From Azospirillum thermophilum (lineage in GTDB: Bacteria > Pseudomonadota > Alphaproteobacteria > Azospirillales > Azospirillaceae), in the NCBI RefSeq assembly GCF_003130795.1, contig NZ_CP029352.1, positions 1,218,001 to 1,282,000 on the forward strand: a stretch of DNA of 64,000 nucleotides, read 5' to 3'. Under the pieces are notes generated by a model that worked only from the letters and a program-made list of their open reading frames with translations, had not been told where the DNA came from and did not search any database. Of the stretch, positions 1-8,464 are shown piece after piece. Both the position numbers and the translations under genes were made by a program. Numbering within the stretch: the stretch's first letter is position 1; each line of letters starts with the position of its first letter.

Positions 1-418
1 CACGGTCGCGGAAGCCGCCACGGTCCTGGTGGCCGCGGTCGCCGCGATCCTGGAAGCCCCTGTCCTGGAAGCCCCTGTCCTGGAAGCCCCTGTCCTGGAA
101 CCCGCGATCACCGCGGTCCTGGAAGTTCCGCTTGGGACGGGCCGGCGCCGCGGTGGAGAGATCGACGGAATGCAGGACGCTGACCTGGGTGCCCTTGCGC
201 CCCTCCACGATGTCCACCACGACGGTGGCGCCTTCCGGCAGCGACTGGTGGCCGGCCGGGGCGACGATGGCGGCGGGCAGCAGCGCGTCCGGCGCCCCGT
301 CCCTCTGGACGAAGCCGAAGCCGCGCACCGGATCGTACCACTTGACGGTGGCCTGGACCTCGGTGGCGATGACGGTGGGCTGGCGATAGACGTGTGCGCG
401 GGGCGGCTGGTGATACAT
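1..418 (-). CDS. Cold-shock-domain protein with RG-rich tail (partial, C-terminus off left edge)
   Basis: Likely a cytoplasmic nucleic-acid-binding protein of the cold-shock family. Reading from the ATG at 418, residues ~22-85 form one cold-shock domain. The RNP1-type motif KWYDPVRGFGFV is clear. The RNP2 position, usually VFVH, reads ALLPA, so that half of the binding surface is degenerate. After residue ~95 the protein becomes an arginine/glycine-rich tail built on GFQDR units, which are encoded by a 15-bp tandem DNA repeat at about 56-103. RGG-like tails often add RNA affinity. The tail continues past base 1, so the C-terminus is not seen. A weak AGG lies just upstream of the start. The family call is secure; the function of this member is inferred. 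Confidence 0.85.
   Translation of the reverse strand, partial: MYHQPPRAHVYRQPTVIATEVQATVKWYDPVRGFGFVQRDGAPDALLPAAIVAPAGHQSLPEGATVVVDIVEGRKGTQVSVLHSVDLSTAAPARPKRNFQDRGDRGFQDRGFQDRGFQDRGFQDRGDRGHQDRGGFRDR
56..103 (-). repeat. 15-bp in-frame tandem repeat encoding GFQDR
   Basis: The 15-bp unit gcccctgtcctggaa (plus strand) recurs head to tail about three times, with diverged copies on both sides. Being a multiple of three it keeps frame and extends the RG-rich tail of the cold-shock protein. Such arrays change copy number by slippage. Confidence 0.8.
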
Positions 419-530
419 GGCGACCTGAACTCCGGAGAACGCAACCGGCACCCGCCGGCGGACCGGCGGATGCACATCCCCCACACATCGCCCGTCCACC
501 GCCCGAAGGCAAGATGTCAGCGTCGCCGTT

Positions 531-728
531 TCACGTCCGCCGGTCGATTTCCCCGCCGGAGGCCAGACGGTCGGGCAGCGGCGGCGGCTCCTGCGGCGGC
601 ACCGGGATGGCGTCCGGCGGCTCGTCGATCGGCGGGCGGGACGGGTCGCCGGGAACGTCGGGGATCGGCGGCGGCATCGGGGTCTCGCCCGGCGGCGGGG
701 CCGGCGGATAGGGACCGAGGCTGGTCAT
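531..728 (-). CDS. Small proline-rich hypothetical protein
   Basis: A 65-residue protein beginning MTSLGPYPPAPPPGETP. About a third of its residues are proline, with repeated PPP/PPxP blocks and an acidic middle, and it ends GGEIDRRT. No signal peptide or membrane segment is visible. The ATG at 728 has AGGGA about 10 bases upstream; an in-frame ATG at 746 is possible but lacks a good ribosome site. It follows the secreted protein at 751-1286 by about 20 bp, so the two probably share a transcript. I do not recognise a family. The frame is preferred over its overlaps because its proline pattern is not a by-product of another gene. Confidence 0.5.
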   Translation of the reverse strand: MTSLGPYPPAPPPGETPMPPPIPDVPGDPSRPPIDEPPDAIPVPPQEPPPLPDRLASGGEIDRRT

Positions 729-750
729 GGCGACGGCGTCCCTCATGGCG

Positions 751-1286
751 TCAACCGCCGCTGCCGCCGGCGGGGCCGCTCTGCAGCAGGCGCCGCGCCT
801 CGCCCAGGCTTTGCATGCAGCGCTCCTCGTCGCCGCTGCGCGCGGCGCTGCGTGCGGCGGTGACCAGCGATTCGAGCTGGGCGTTCCGCGCCGCCTGACC
901 CATGGTGGCACCGGTGCCGCCGGCCTGCGGCGCCCGGTCGGGACCGGCGCCGGCATCGGGACGCAAGGCCGGCGCGGTCGGCATGGTGCTGCCGGTGGAC
1001 GGCGGCTCGATCACGCCGCGGTCGCCCACCGCGGGCGGAGACACCAGCCCGCCGGACTGGGCCAGCCGGTCCGACGTGACGGAGCCGCCGCCATTCTCCG
1101 CCATCGCGGAGGAGCCGGCGCCCCCGGGGCGGACGGCGCCGCGGTCGGCGGCGGGCTGGCGGTCAGCCCGTGGTCGGCCGCGAACTGCTCCAGCAGGGAG
1201 CTGCAGCCCTGAGCCCAGGCCCCCGGCGCCGCCAGGAGCAGGCTTGCGGCCAGCGCCGCGGCCCCCGTCAAACCGATCCGTGCCAT
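751..1286 (-). CDS. Secreted hypothetical protein, frameshifted in this sequence
   Basis: The start at 1286 has GGGAGGG eight bases upstream and gives a clear signal peptide (MARIGLTGAAALAASLLLAA, then PGAWA before the cleavage site). About 20 more residues follow, including GCSSLLEQFAADHGL. The frame then degenerates, while the neighbouring frame becomes protein-like and runs to the stop at 751 (AMAENGGGSVTSD, then NAQLESLVTAARSA and MQSLGEARRLL). One missing base somewhere in ~1090-1165, probably in the C5G4 run at 1121-1129, joins the two into about 178 residues: signal peptide, low-complexity linker, C-terminal helical hairpin. No family recognised. The intact-gene reading is an inference. 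Confidence 0.55.
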
Positions 1287-1479
1287 GCGAAGCGCCCTCC
1301 CTCGCCACAACCGCATTCGTCCCTCCTCCAACGCCGGCAGGGCCGGGACGGTTCCCGGAGGCGGCACCGCCGGGGTGCCGGGGCGGGCGGGCGGTGCCCT
1401 TTTGCCGGCCCCGGCTGTTGTCGGGGCAAGGACAACGCCCGGCAGCCGAGCCGACCGGCCGGGCAGAAGGGAGATGTTC

Positions 1480-2241
1480 ATGACCGACCCCCGCGAGGGC
1501 AACGCCACCGTCTCACCGGAGGCGGAGGCCTTCTATACCGAGAGCCTGAAGCTGCTGACCGAGTCCGGCATCCCCTTCCTGCTCGGCGGGACCTATGCGG
1601 TCAGCGCCTATACCGGCATCACCCGCCCGACCAAGGACATCGACGTCTTCTGCCGCGGCGGCGACTTCCCGCGCATCCTGAGCTTCTTCCAGGAGCGCGG
1701 CTTCGGCACGGAGATCGAGGACGAGCGCTGGATCGGCAAGGTCAAGCACGGCGAGCTGTTCTTCGACGTGATCTTCAACTCGGCCGTCGCCATCAACCCG
1801 GTCACCGACCGCTGGTTCGAGGAGGAGCACCGCGCGCTGGTCTGCGGCACCGAGGTGCGCCTGGTCGCGCCGACCGAGATGGTCTTCTCCAAGTCCTTCG
1901 TGCAGATGCGCCACAAGTTCGACGGCCCGGACGTCGCCCACCTGATCCTGAAGCAGAACGGCAGGATCGACTGGAAGCGGCTGCTCGGCCACATGGAGCA
2001 GTACTGGGAGGTGCTGCTGATCCATCTGCTGACCTTCCGCTTCATCTATCCGACCGAACGTGCCTGCGTGCCCGACTGGCTGTTGGACGAGCTGCTGACG
2101 CGGCTGGCGGAGCGCAGCAGACTGCCGGTGGCGCAGACGCGCATCTGCCGCGGCCGGCTGTTCTCGCGCGAGGATTATCTGATCGACGTCACCGACTGGG
2201 GCTTCGCCGACGTCGTGGGAGAGGAGGGAAAGCATGGCTGA
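1480..2241 (+). CDS. Nucleotidyltransferase-fold protein
   Basis: A 253-residue protein with the start of a nucleotidyltransferase (Pol-beta/MNT-like) fold. LLGGTYAVSAY supplies the GG motif at residues 36-37, and TKDIDVF supplies the metal-binding DxD at 53/55. A further acidic strand (ELFFDVIF) follows near residue 85. The family transfers nucleotides to small molecules, RNA or protein; the substrate here is unknown. The ATG at 1480 is chosen over 1474 because AAGGGAG lies seven bases before it. The last eight bases overlap the metallophosphoesterase start, so the two are translationally coupled and probably work together. A free-standing nucleotidyltransferase paired with a phosphoesterase could suggest an add/remove cycle, but that is speculation. 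Confidence 0.75.
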   Translation: MTDPREGNATVSPEAEAFYTESLKLLTESGIPFLLGGTYAVSAYTGITRPTKDIDVFCRGGDFPRILSFFQERGFGTEIEDERWIGKVKHGELFFDVIFNSAVAINPVTDRWFEEEHRALVCGTEVRLVAPTEMVFSKSFVQMRHKFDGPDVAHLILKQNGRIDWKRLLGHMEQYWEVLLIHLLTFRFIYPTERACVPDWLLDELLTRLAERSRLPVAQTRICRGRLFSREDYLIDVTDWGFADVVGEEGKHG

Positions 2242-2953
2242 CGGGACGCTGACGGTCGCCGCCATCGGGGACATCCATGTGGGCGAGACCTCGGCCCACC
2301 CCTACCGCGACCTGTTCCAGGAGATCGCGGGCCGCGCCGACGTGCTGGCGCTGTGCGGCGACCTGACCAACCACGGCAAGCCGCGCGAGGCGGAGGTGCT
2401 GGCCGAGGACCTGCGGGCCATCGGCATCCCGGTCGTCGCGGTGTTCGGCAACCACGACCATGAATGCGGCCATGTCGAGGAGGTCCAGCGCATCCTGGAA
2501 CAGGCCGGCGTGCGTTTCCTCGACGGGTCGCCGCTGGAGATCCGCGGGGTCGGCTTCGCCGGGGTGAAGGGCTTCGGCGGCGGCTTCGGCAACCTGATGC
2601 TCGACAGCTTCGGCGAGCCGGTCATCAAGCAGTTCGTCCACGAGGCGGTTGGCGAGGCGATGCGGCTGGAAAGCGCCTTGCGCCAGTTGGAGACCGAGCG
2701 GGTCTTCGTCGTCCTGCACTATGCCCCGATCGCCGCGACGGTGGAGGGGGAGCCGCGCGAGATCTTCCCCTTCCTGGGCTCCTCCCGGCTGGCCGAGACG
2801 ATCGACCGCTTCGAGACGGTGCGCGCCGTCGCCCACGGCCACGCCCACCACGGCACCTACCGCGGCGAGACCCTGCGCGGCACGCCGGTCTACAACGTCG
2901 CCCAGACCATCCCGAAGGAGGGTGGCCGGCCCTATGCGCTGATCGAGCTGTAG
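2234..2953 (+). CDS. Calcineurin-like metallophosphoesterase
   Basis: A 239-residue cytoplasmic metallophosphoesterase with the full set of metal-ligand motifs in order: GDIHVG (D13, H15), GDLTNHG (D43), GNHDHE (N73, H74), HYAP near residue 160 and GHAHHG near residue 200. The family uses a two-metal centre to cleave phosphomonoesters or diesters; substrate cannot be told from sequence. It overlaps the upstream nucleotidyltransferase by eight bases, which implies co-expression. No signal peptide. The 110 bases that follow hold the arsR promoter region. Confidence 0.88.
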   Translation: MADGTLTVAAIGDIHVGETSAHPYRDLFQEIAGRADVLALCGDLTNHGKPREAEVLAEDLRAIGIPVVAVFGNHDHECGHVEEVQRILEQAGVRFLDGSPLEIRGVGFAGVKGFGGGFGNLMLDSFGEPVIKQFVHEAVGEAMRLESALRQLETERVFVVLHYAPIAATVEGEPREIFPFLGSSRLAETIDRFETVRAVAHGHAHHGTYRGETLRGTPVYNVAQTIPKEGGRPYALIEL

Positions 2954-3033
2954 GAGCCCGGGCTGCGGCGGAACGTCCCACCGGCGGGCCGGGCGCAGGG
3001 GCGTGCTTGACCCGCGGCCGGGGCCGGCAGAAC

Positions 3034-3049
3034 ATGCGGATAAACGCAT
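3034..3049. promoter_or_regulatory. Candidate ArsR operator
   Basis: The perfect dyad ATGCG-N6-CGCAT ends 14 bases before the arsR start. Position and symmetry fit an autoregulatory site for an ArsR-family dimer covering the promoter or ribosome-binding region. No binding data; inference from layout. Confidence 0.5.
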
Positions 3050-3063
3050 AAGCGGTTCGACGC

Positions 3064-3402
3064 ATGGAAACCCATCTGGACACCGAAGCGGTCACCGCCC
3101 TGATGGCGGCGCTGTCCGACCCGACGCGCCTCGGCGCGCTGCGCCTGCTGTGGGACGGGCGGGAGCATTGCGTGTGCGAACTGATGGAGCGGCTGTCCGC
3201 CACCCAGTCGCGCATGTCCCGCCACATGGCGGCACTGAAGGGTGTCGGGCTGGTGGTGGACCGGCGCGAGGCGCAATGGGTGCGCTATCGCCGCAACCCG
3301 GCGCTGGCCCCGGCGGTGACCGCCATCGTCGACGCCGTGCTCGCCGCCCTTCCTGCCGGGAAAACGGCCGGCGGATTGGCCGGCGGATTGGAGGCGGCAT
3401 GA
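3064..3402 (+). CDS. ArsR-family metal-responsive repressor
   Basis: A 112-residue winged-helix repressor. The N-terminal ALSDPTRLGALRLL helix is typical of ArsR proteins. EHCVCELM carries the CxC metal/metalloid-sensing site (C36, C38) of the classic ELCVCDL motif, and SATQSRMSRHMAAL is the recognition helix. The known role is to repress its own operon until As(III), Sb(III) or a similar thiophilic ion binds the cysteines. The ATG of the permease overlaps its stop, so repressor and permease form one operon. The short glycine/alanine tail is not conserved in the family. Confidence 0.92.
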   Translation: METHLDTEAVTALMAALSDPTRLGALRLLWDGREHCVCELMERLSATQSRMSRHMAALKGVGLVVDRREAQWVRYRRNPALAPAVTAIVDAVLAALPAGKTAGGLAGGLEAA

Positions 3403-4463
3403 CCATCGGACCCTCCCTCACCTCGCGGCCGGACCCGCCCCGCTCCGGCGATCTGCCGTGGATCGCCGGCACCGCCGCCTTCCTCCTGGCCTGGGCCGGC
3501 GCCTACAGCCAGCTCGTGCCCGTCTCCGAGTGGGTGGTCTCGCAGCTCCCGCTGGAGCGCCGCACCCCGCTGGGGGAGGCGGTGGCCTTCTTCGTCTACG
3601 ACACGCCCAAGGTGCTGATGCTGCTGACCCTGGTGGTGTTCGCCATGGGGATCGTGCGCAGCTTCTTCTCGCCGGAGCGGACCCGCGCCCTGCTGGCCGG
3701 GCGGCGCGAGGGGCTGGGCAACGTCGCGGCGGCCGGGCTGGGCGTCGTCACGCCCTTCTGCTCCTGCTCCGCGGTGCCGCTGTTCATCGGCTTCGTCTCG
3801 GCGGGCGTGCCGCTGGGGGTGACCTTCTCCTTCCTGATCGCCGCCCCGATGGTGAACGAGGTGGCGCTGGGCCTGCTGTTCGTCCTGCTGGGCTGGAAGG
3901 TGGCGCTGACCTATCTCGCCTTCGGGCTCGGCGTGGCGGTCGTCGCCGGCTGGGTGATCGGGCGGCTGCATCTGGAGGGCTGGCTGGAGGAGTGGGTGCG
4001 CACCCTGCGCAGCACCGCGGCCGAGCTGCCGCCGGAGGAGCTCACCGTCGCCGACCGCATCCGTGCCGGCGTCGAGGCGGTGCGGGAGATCGTCGGCCGG
4101 GTCTGGCCCTGGATCATCGCCGGCATCGCCGCCGGGGCCTTCATCCACGGCTACGCCCCCGCCGATCTGCTGGCCGGCATCATGGGCAGGCAGGCCTGGT
4201 GGTCGGTGCCGGCCGCCGTGCTGGTCGGGATCCCGATGTACTCGAACGCCGCCGGCATCATCCCGGTGGTGGAGGCCCTGATCGGCAAGGGCGCGGCGCT
4301 GGGCACCGTGCTGGCCTTCATGATGTCGGTGATCGCGCTGTCGCTGCCGGAAATGATCATCCTGCGCAAGGTGCTGACGGTCCGCCTGATCGCCGTGTTC
4401 ATCGGCGTGGTGGGGCTGGGCATCCTGGCGGTGGGCTTCCTGTTCAACCTGCTTTTCGCCTGA
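3399..4463 (+). CDS. Inner-membrane permease of the ArsP/DUF318 family
   Basis: A 354-residue polytopic permease with about eight to ten hydrophobic segments. The diagnostic PFCSCSAVPLF motif is near residue 125 and a related GIPMYSNAAG motif near residue 280, the two pseudo-symmetric halves of the family. Members export trivalent organoarsenicals or act in other metal(loid) resistance. The cytoplasmic loop after residue ~190 is charged. ATGA overlap with arsR and the thioredoxin-like gene 22 bp downstream make a three-gene operon. Substrate is inferred from the ArsR partner only. Confidence 0.85.
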   Translation: MTIGPSLTSRPDPPRSGDLPWIAGTAAFLLAWAGAYSQLVPVSEWVVSQLPLERRTPLGEAVAFFVYDTPKVLMLLTLVVFAMGIVRSFFSPERTRALLAGRREGLGNVAAAGLGVVTPFCSCSAVPLFIGFVSAGVPLGVTFSFLIAAPMVNEVALGLLFVLLGWKVALTYLAFGLGVAVVAGWVIGRLHLEGWLEEWVRTLRSTAAELPPEELTVADRIRAGVEAVREIVGRVWPWIIAGIAAGAFIHGYAPADLLAGIMGRQAWWSVPAAVLVGIPMYSNAAGIIPVVEALIGKGAALGTVLAFMMSVIALSLPEMIILRKVLTVRLIAVFIGVVGLGILAVGFLFNLLFA

Positions 4464-4485
4464 CCCTGGAAAGAGGAGAACGGCC

Positions 4486-4722
4486 ATGAAGGACGTGAAG
4501 GTGCTCGGCCCCGGCTGCAAGCGCTGCCAGACGACCGAGGAGATGGTGCGGGCCGAGGCGCAGCGGCTCGGCGTGCCCGTCCACGTGGAGAAGGTCACCG
4601 ACTACGCCGCCATCGCCGGCTACGGCATCGCCGCCACCCCCGGCATCGTGATCGACGGCAAGGTCGTCCATGCCGGCGGCCTGCCGAAGGCGGAGGATCT
4701 GGCAAAGTGGTTGTCCGACTGA
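4486..4722 (+). CDS. Mini-thioredoxin, redox-active disulfide protein
   Basis: A 78-residue thioredoxin-fold protein. The redox site GPGCKRC gives a CxxC at C11/C14 near the N-terminus, and ATPGIVIDG holds the cis-proline loop. The length matches the redox-active disulfide 2 (MTH895-like) family, commonly encoded next to DUF318 permeases. Its probable role is cytoplasmic thiol chemistry supporting the permease. GAGGAG lies upstream of the start. Confidence 0.88.
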   Translation: MKDVKVLGPGCKRCQTTEEMVRAEAQRLGVPVHVEKVTDYAAIAGYGIAATPGIVIDGKVVHAGGLPKAEDLAKWLSD

Positions 4723-4835
4723 CAGTCGAAACGCTAAACGAATGACCTCGATCAAGGAGAGGGGGCGCCGGTCGCGGTAAGGATCGGTTAACGGGCTCGG
4801 CGCAGTCCGCGTACCGAAGCAGCAGGGAGAAGACC

Positions 4836-5335
4836 ATGACCATCCGGAAGATCATCGCGACGGCGCTCGGGCCGCGCTGTTCGGCGCCGCCACCATCGTC
4901 GGATCGGTCGTGGTGGCCGGCAGCTTCGCCTCCGCCCCGGCGGCGGCGGCGGAGCAGATGGCCGGCAAGACGGTCGAGGTGTGGAAGTCGCCCTCCTGCG
5001 GCTGCTGCGGCGGCTGGGTCACCCACATGCGCGAGGCCGGCTTCCAGGTGACGGTCCACGAGGTGGACGACGTGGATCCGGTGAAGGCGCAGCAGGGCGT
5101 CCCGGCGCCGCTGCACTCCTGCCACACCGCGCTGGTCGACGGCTATGTGCTGGAGGGGCATGTCCCGGCGTCCGACGTGAAGCGGCTGCTGACCGAGCGG
5201 CCGAAGGCCCGCGGCCTGTCGGTGCCCGGCATGCCGCAGGACGCCCCGGGCATGGACATGAAGACCGGCACCCCCTACCAGACCGTGCTGTTCGGCACCG
5301 CGGACGGCAAGGCCACGGTCTACGCCCGCCACTGA
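4836..5335 (+). CDS. DUF411 periplasmic metal-associated protein, frameshifted in the signal peptide
   Basis: The mature part (from about base 4955) is a complete DUF411 domain: VWKSPSCGCCGGWVTHM with the CxCC metal site, then PAPLHSCHTALVDGYVLEGH. Such proteins accompany copper/silver and other metal-resistance genes and are probably periplasmic. The natural start is the ATG at 4836 (GGGAGAAG upstream), giving MTIRKIIATALG. That frame fails at about 4870, whereas the adjacent frame continues as AALFGAATIVGSVVVAGS and ASAPAAAA, an obvious signal peptide core. One missing base in the GGG at 4869-4871 explains it. No start codon lies upstream in the second frame before the GTG at 4910, so unless this is a sequencing error, export would be lost. 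Confidence 0.8.
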
Positions 5336-5428
5336 GCCCCCGCCCGGCAGCAGGCGCGAAATCGCTGCGGCGGCCCGGCCAACCGGTGTAGCCTGCCCGG
5401 AACCACCACCGGGCAGGAAGCATCCGCG

Positions 5429-7320
5429 ATGGCGACCCTCCAGGAGGCCGTGCTGTTCGCCTTCGACCTCCACCAGCAGGGGCGGCTGGCCGAGGCGGAC
5501 GAGGTCTACCGGCAAATCCTCGACGCGGTTCCGGACTTCCCGCCGGCCCTGCATCTGCGCGGCTTGGTCTTCGCCCAGTCCGGCCGCGTGGCGGAGGGGG
5601 CGGAGCTGATCGGGCGGGCCGTCGCCGCCGACGGCAGCCAGCCCGACTATCGCGCCAACCTCGCCAACCTGCTAGAGGAGCTGGGGCGGCCGGCCGAGGC
5701 GGTCGGCCATCTCGCCGCCGCCGTGGCGCTCGATCCCGGCCGCGCCGGCCTGCTCAACAACTTCGCCGTCCGCCGGCTGCGCGAGGGAGCCGCCGGGCTC
5801 GCTGCCGAGGCGCTGGGCCATGCGGCCGGGGCCATGCCGCTGGCGGAGGAGGTGCGCTTCAACCTGGGCCTCGCCCTGGCCGGGGCGGGCCGGCCGGAGG
5901 CCGCGGCGGCGCAGTACCGGATCGGCCGCCTGCTGTCGCCCGGCGATGCCGGCCTGCAGCGGGCGGAAGGCGAACAGCTCTTCCATCTCGGCAGGGTGGC
6001 GGAGGCCGCGGCGGCACTGGCACGCGCCCTGCGCATCGACCCGCTTCAGCCGATGGCCTGGAACCTGCTGGGCTGCGCCCGCCGGGAGGAGGCCCCTGCC
6101 GGCACGGTGCAGGCGCTCTACCACCGCGGCCTGTCCCTCGACCCGGCATCGCCGGAGCTGTGGAACAACCTGTCGAGCAGCCGCAAGGCGCTGGACGACC
6201 TGCCCGGCGCGGTGACGGCCCTGCGGCGCGCCCTGGCGCTGAAGCCCGGCAGCCCGGAGATTCTCAACAATCTGGCCGATGCGCTCTATCTGCTGGGCCG
6301 GACGGCCGAGGCGCTGGCGCTGGCCGGGGAGGCTCTCGCCACCGACCCCGGCCTGGCGGACGCCCGCATCCTGCGCGCCATGGCGCTGCTGTCGCTCGGC
6401 CGCTTCGCCGAAGGCTGGCAGGCCTGGGAGGAACGCTGGACCGTGCCCCCGTGGTCGCAGTCGGTCGGCCGCTTCCCCCAGCCGGAATGGCGGGGCCAGC
6501 CGCTCGGCGACCGGCGGCTGCTGGTCTGGGGCGAACAGGGGATCGGCGACGAGATCCAGTTCGCCGCTCCGCTGCCCGGTCTGGTGGAAGCCGGTGTCCG
6601 CTGCGTCCTGGAGTGCGAGCCGCGGCTGATCCCGCTGCTCGCCCGCTCGCTGCCGGAGGTCGAGCTGGTCGCCCGCCGGACACCGCCCGATCCGCGGCTG
6701 TCCGCGGCGGACATCGGCGCGCAGATCCCGTCGGGCAGCCTGCCGCGGCTCCTGCTGACGGACGAAGCGGCCTTCGGCGGGCTGCGCCCCTTCCTGACGG
6801 CCGATCCGGCCCGGGTCGCGGCCCTGCGGGCGGCCGACGCGGATCCGGCGGTGCGGCTGCGCATCGGCATCGCCTGGCACACCAGCAACCCGAAATACGG
6901 CCGCACCCGCAACATTCCCCTTCCCCTGCTCACCCAGGCCCTGGCCCTTCCCGGCGTCCGGCTGGTGGTGCTGCAGTATGGCGACTGGAGCGGTCCGGTG
7001 GCGGAACTGGCCGGGCGCGGCGTCGACATCGTCACTCCGCCGGCCACCGAACGCTGGGACGATCTGGACGGTCTGGCGGCCCGGATCGCCGCGACCGACC
7101 TCGTCGTCTCGATCGACAACGTGACCGTCCACATGGCCGGCGCGCTCGGCCATCCGGTCTGGGCGCTGCTGGCCCACGGCCCCGACTGGCGCTGGCTGCG
7201 CGACCGGCCGGACGCGCTGTGGTACCCAGCGTCACCCTGTTCCGCCAGCCGGCGCCGAAGGACTGGCAATCGCCCCTGCAGGAGATCCGCCGGCGGCTGG
7301 CGGAGCGCCTGTCCCGATAG
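5429..7320 (+). CDS. TPR-repeat glycosyltransferase-like protein, 3' frameshift
   Basis: About 630 residues. Residues 1-330 are tandem tetratricopeptide repeats (for example LRGLVFAQSGRVAEGAELI, AWNLLGCARREEA, NNLADALYLLGRTAEALALA). A GT-B/GT9-like domain follows, with the LLVWGEQGIGDEIQFA motif near residue 365 and LVVSIDNVTVHMAGALGHP near 560. Such TPR-GT proteins are implicated in protein or envelope glycosylation; substrate unknown. At ~7227 the frame breaks after ALWYP: the sequence has TACCCAGCG where TACCCCAGCG would continue as SVTLFRQPAPKDW to the stop at 7318. A C missing from a C run is the simplest reading. Start chosen from the TPR beginning; it stands alone between the DUF411 gene and a convergent luxR gene. 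Confidence 0.8.
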
Positions 7321-7357
7321 CATCCGATCCCGGCGCCCGCGCCGCCCGCGGCCGGGT

Positions 7358-8464
7358 TCACCGGGCGGCGGGCGCTAGTCCTTCGAGCCGGGGGGAGGCG
7401 GGAAAGCCCGCACCTCCCGGCGGGATGGCCTGGCCGTCGGAGGACGTGGCGTGAGGGTCGGCGCGCTGGGCCCGCAGGCCGCCGAAGCTGGCGAGCACGA
7501 GGCGGATCAGGTTGGCCTGCCGGTGCGTCCCGGTCTTGGAGAAGATCTGCTTCAGATAGGCCCGGATCGTGTGGACGCTGATCCGGAGCTGCTGGGCGCA
7601 TTCCTCCGGGCTGAGGCCGTTGACCAGGTTGACCACGATCTTCGCTTCCAGCCGGGTCAGGCCGAAGACGACCCGCAGGCTGTCCTCGTGACCGGCCAGC
7701 GAGCGCTCGGGATCGCACAGGAACAGGGCGGTGAACGGCCCCTCGGCCGGCTGCCCCCGCGCCCCGCCGGTCACCGGCGCCAGCAGCACCGTGACCGGCA
7801 GCGAGGTGTCGCGCGGCAAGGCGAGGGTCGCCGGCCCGCCGGCCGCCACCCGTCCCTGCCCCGCCCCGGCCGGCCCGCGATCCATCAGGCGGCGGACCAG
7901 CGAGGCCGCATCCTCGTCCTTGCCGTCGCCACGCTGCAGGGCGCTCTGCAGTATCTCCTCGGCGCTCTGGTTCATCACCAGCACGCCGCCCTGGGGGTTG
8001 GCCAGCACGACCCCGACGGTCAGCCGGTCCAGCGTCTCCGCCAAGGCCTGCCAGCGGGCCTGCGCCGCGTCGACCTTCTCGCGCAGCATCACGACGCTGC
8101 CGATCAGCGGCATCATGCGGTCGAGCGCCCGGTGGTCGTCCGGCGTGAAGGCCGGTTCCGCCGGCGCGCCCACCAGCACGACGGTGAGCAGGCGGCAGGC
8201 GTCCAGCATCATCGTCCGCCGCAGATGGTGGGGCGAGTCCGACTGGCCGTTCAGCAGCTTGACCCAGGCGGCGAGTTCGGCCGGGCTGTGGCAGCCCGGG
8301 GAGATCACGCGCATCGCGCCGTCATGGACCCGCCGGAGCCCGACACAGCAGCGCGTCCGGGAGAATGCCCCGCAGAGGAATTGATGGAGCCAGTCCTGCA
8401 CGTCCTCAGGGTTCGCCGGCATTCCTCCCTGGGCGGAATGGGCGAGGGTGTTCCGCTCCTGCAT
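7358..8464 (-). CDS. LuxR-family regulator with PAS-like sensor region
   Basis: A 368-residue DNA-binding regulator. Residues ~170-270 look like a PAS segment (LDRLTVGVVLANPQGGVLVMNQ). Residues ~285-345 are a LuxR/FixJ helix-turn-helix (FGLTRLEAKIVVNLVNG, then EECAQQLRISVHTIRAYLKQ). There is no receiver domain. A C-terminal tail of about 30 residues is proline/glycine-rich. The ATG at 8464 is preferred because AAAGGA sits seven bases upstream; the frame extends to 8605 without better support. It is divergent from the RTX/type I secretion genes and is their most likely regulator. The same architecture recurs in the two LuxR genes at 16.6 and 18.2 kb. Confidence 0.85.
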   Translation of the reverse strand: MQERNTLAHSAQGGMPANPEDVQDWLHQFLCGAFSRTRCCVGLRRVHDGAMRVISPGCHSPAELAAWVKLLNGQSDSPHHLRRTMMLDACRLLTVVLVGAPAEPAFTPDDHRALDRMMPLIGSVVMLREKVDAAQARWQALAETLDRLTVGVVLANPQGGVLVMNQSAEEILQSALQRGDGKDEDAASLVRRLMDRGPAGAGQGRVAAGGPATLALPRDTSLPVTVLLAPVTGGARGQPAEGPFTALFLCDPERSLAGHEDSLRVVFGLTRLEAKIVVNLVNGLSPEECAQQLRISVHTIRAYLKQIFSKTGTHRQANLIRLVLASFGGLRAQRADPHATSSDGQAIPPGGAGFPASPRLEGLAPAAR

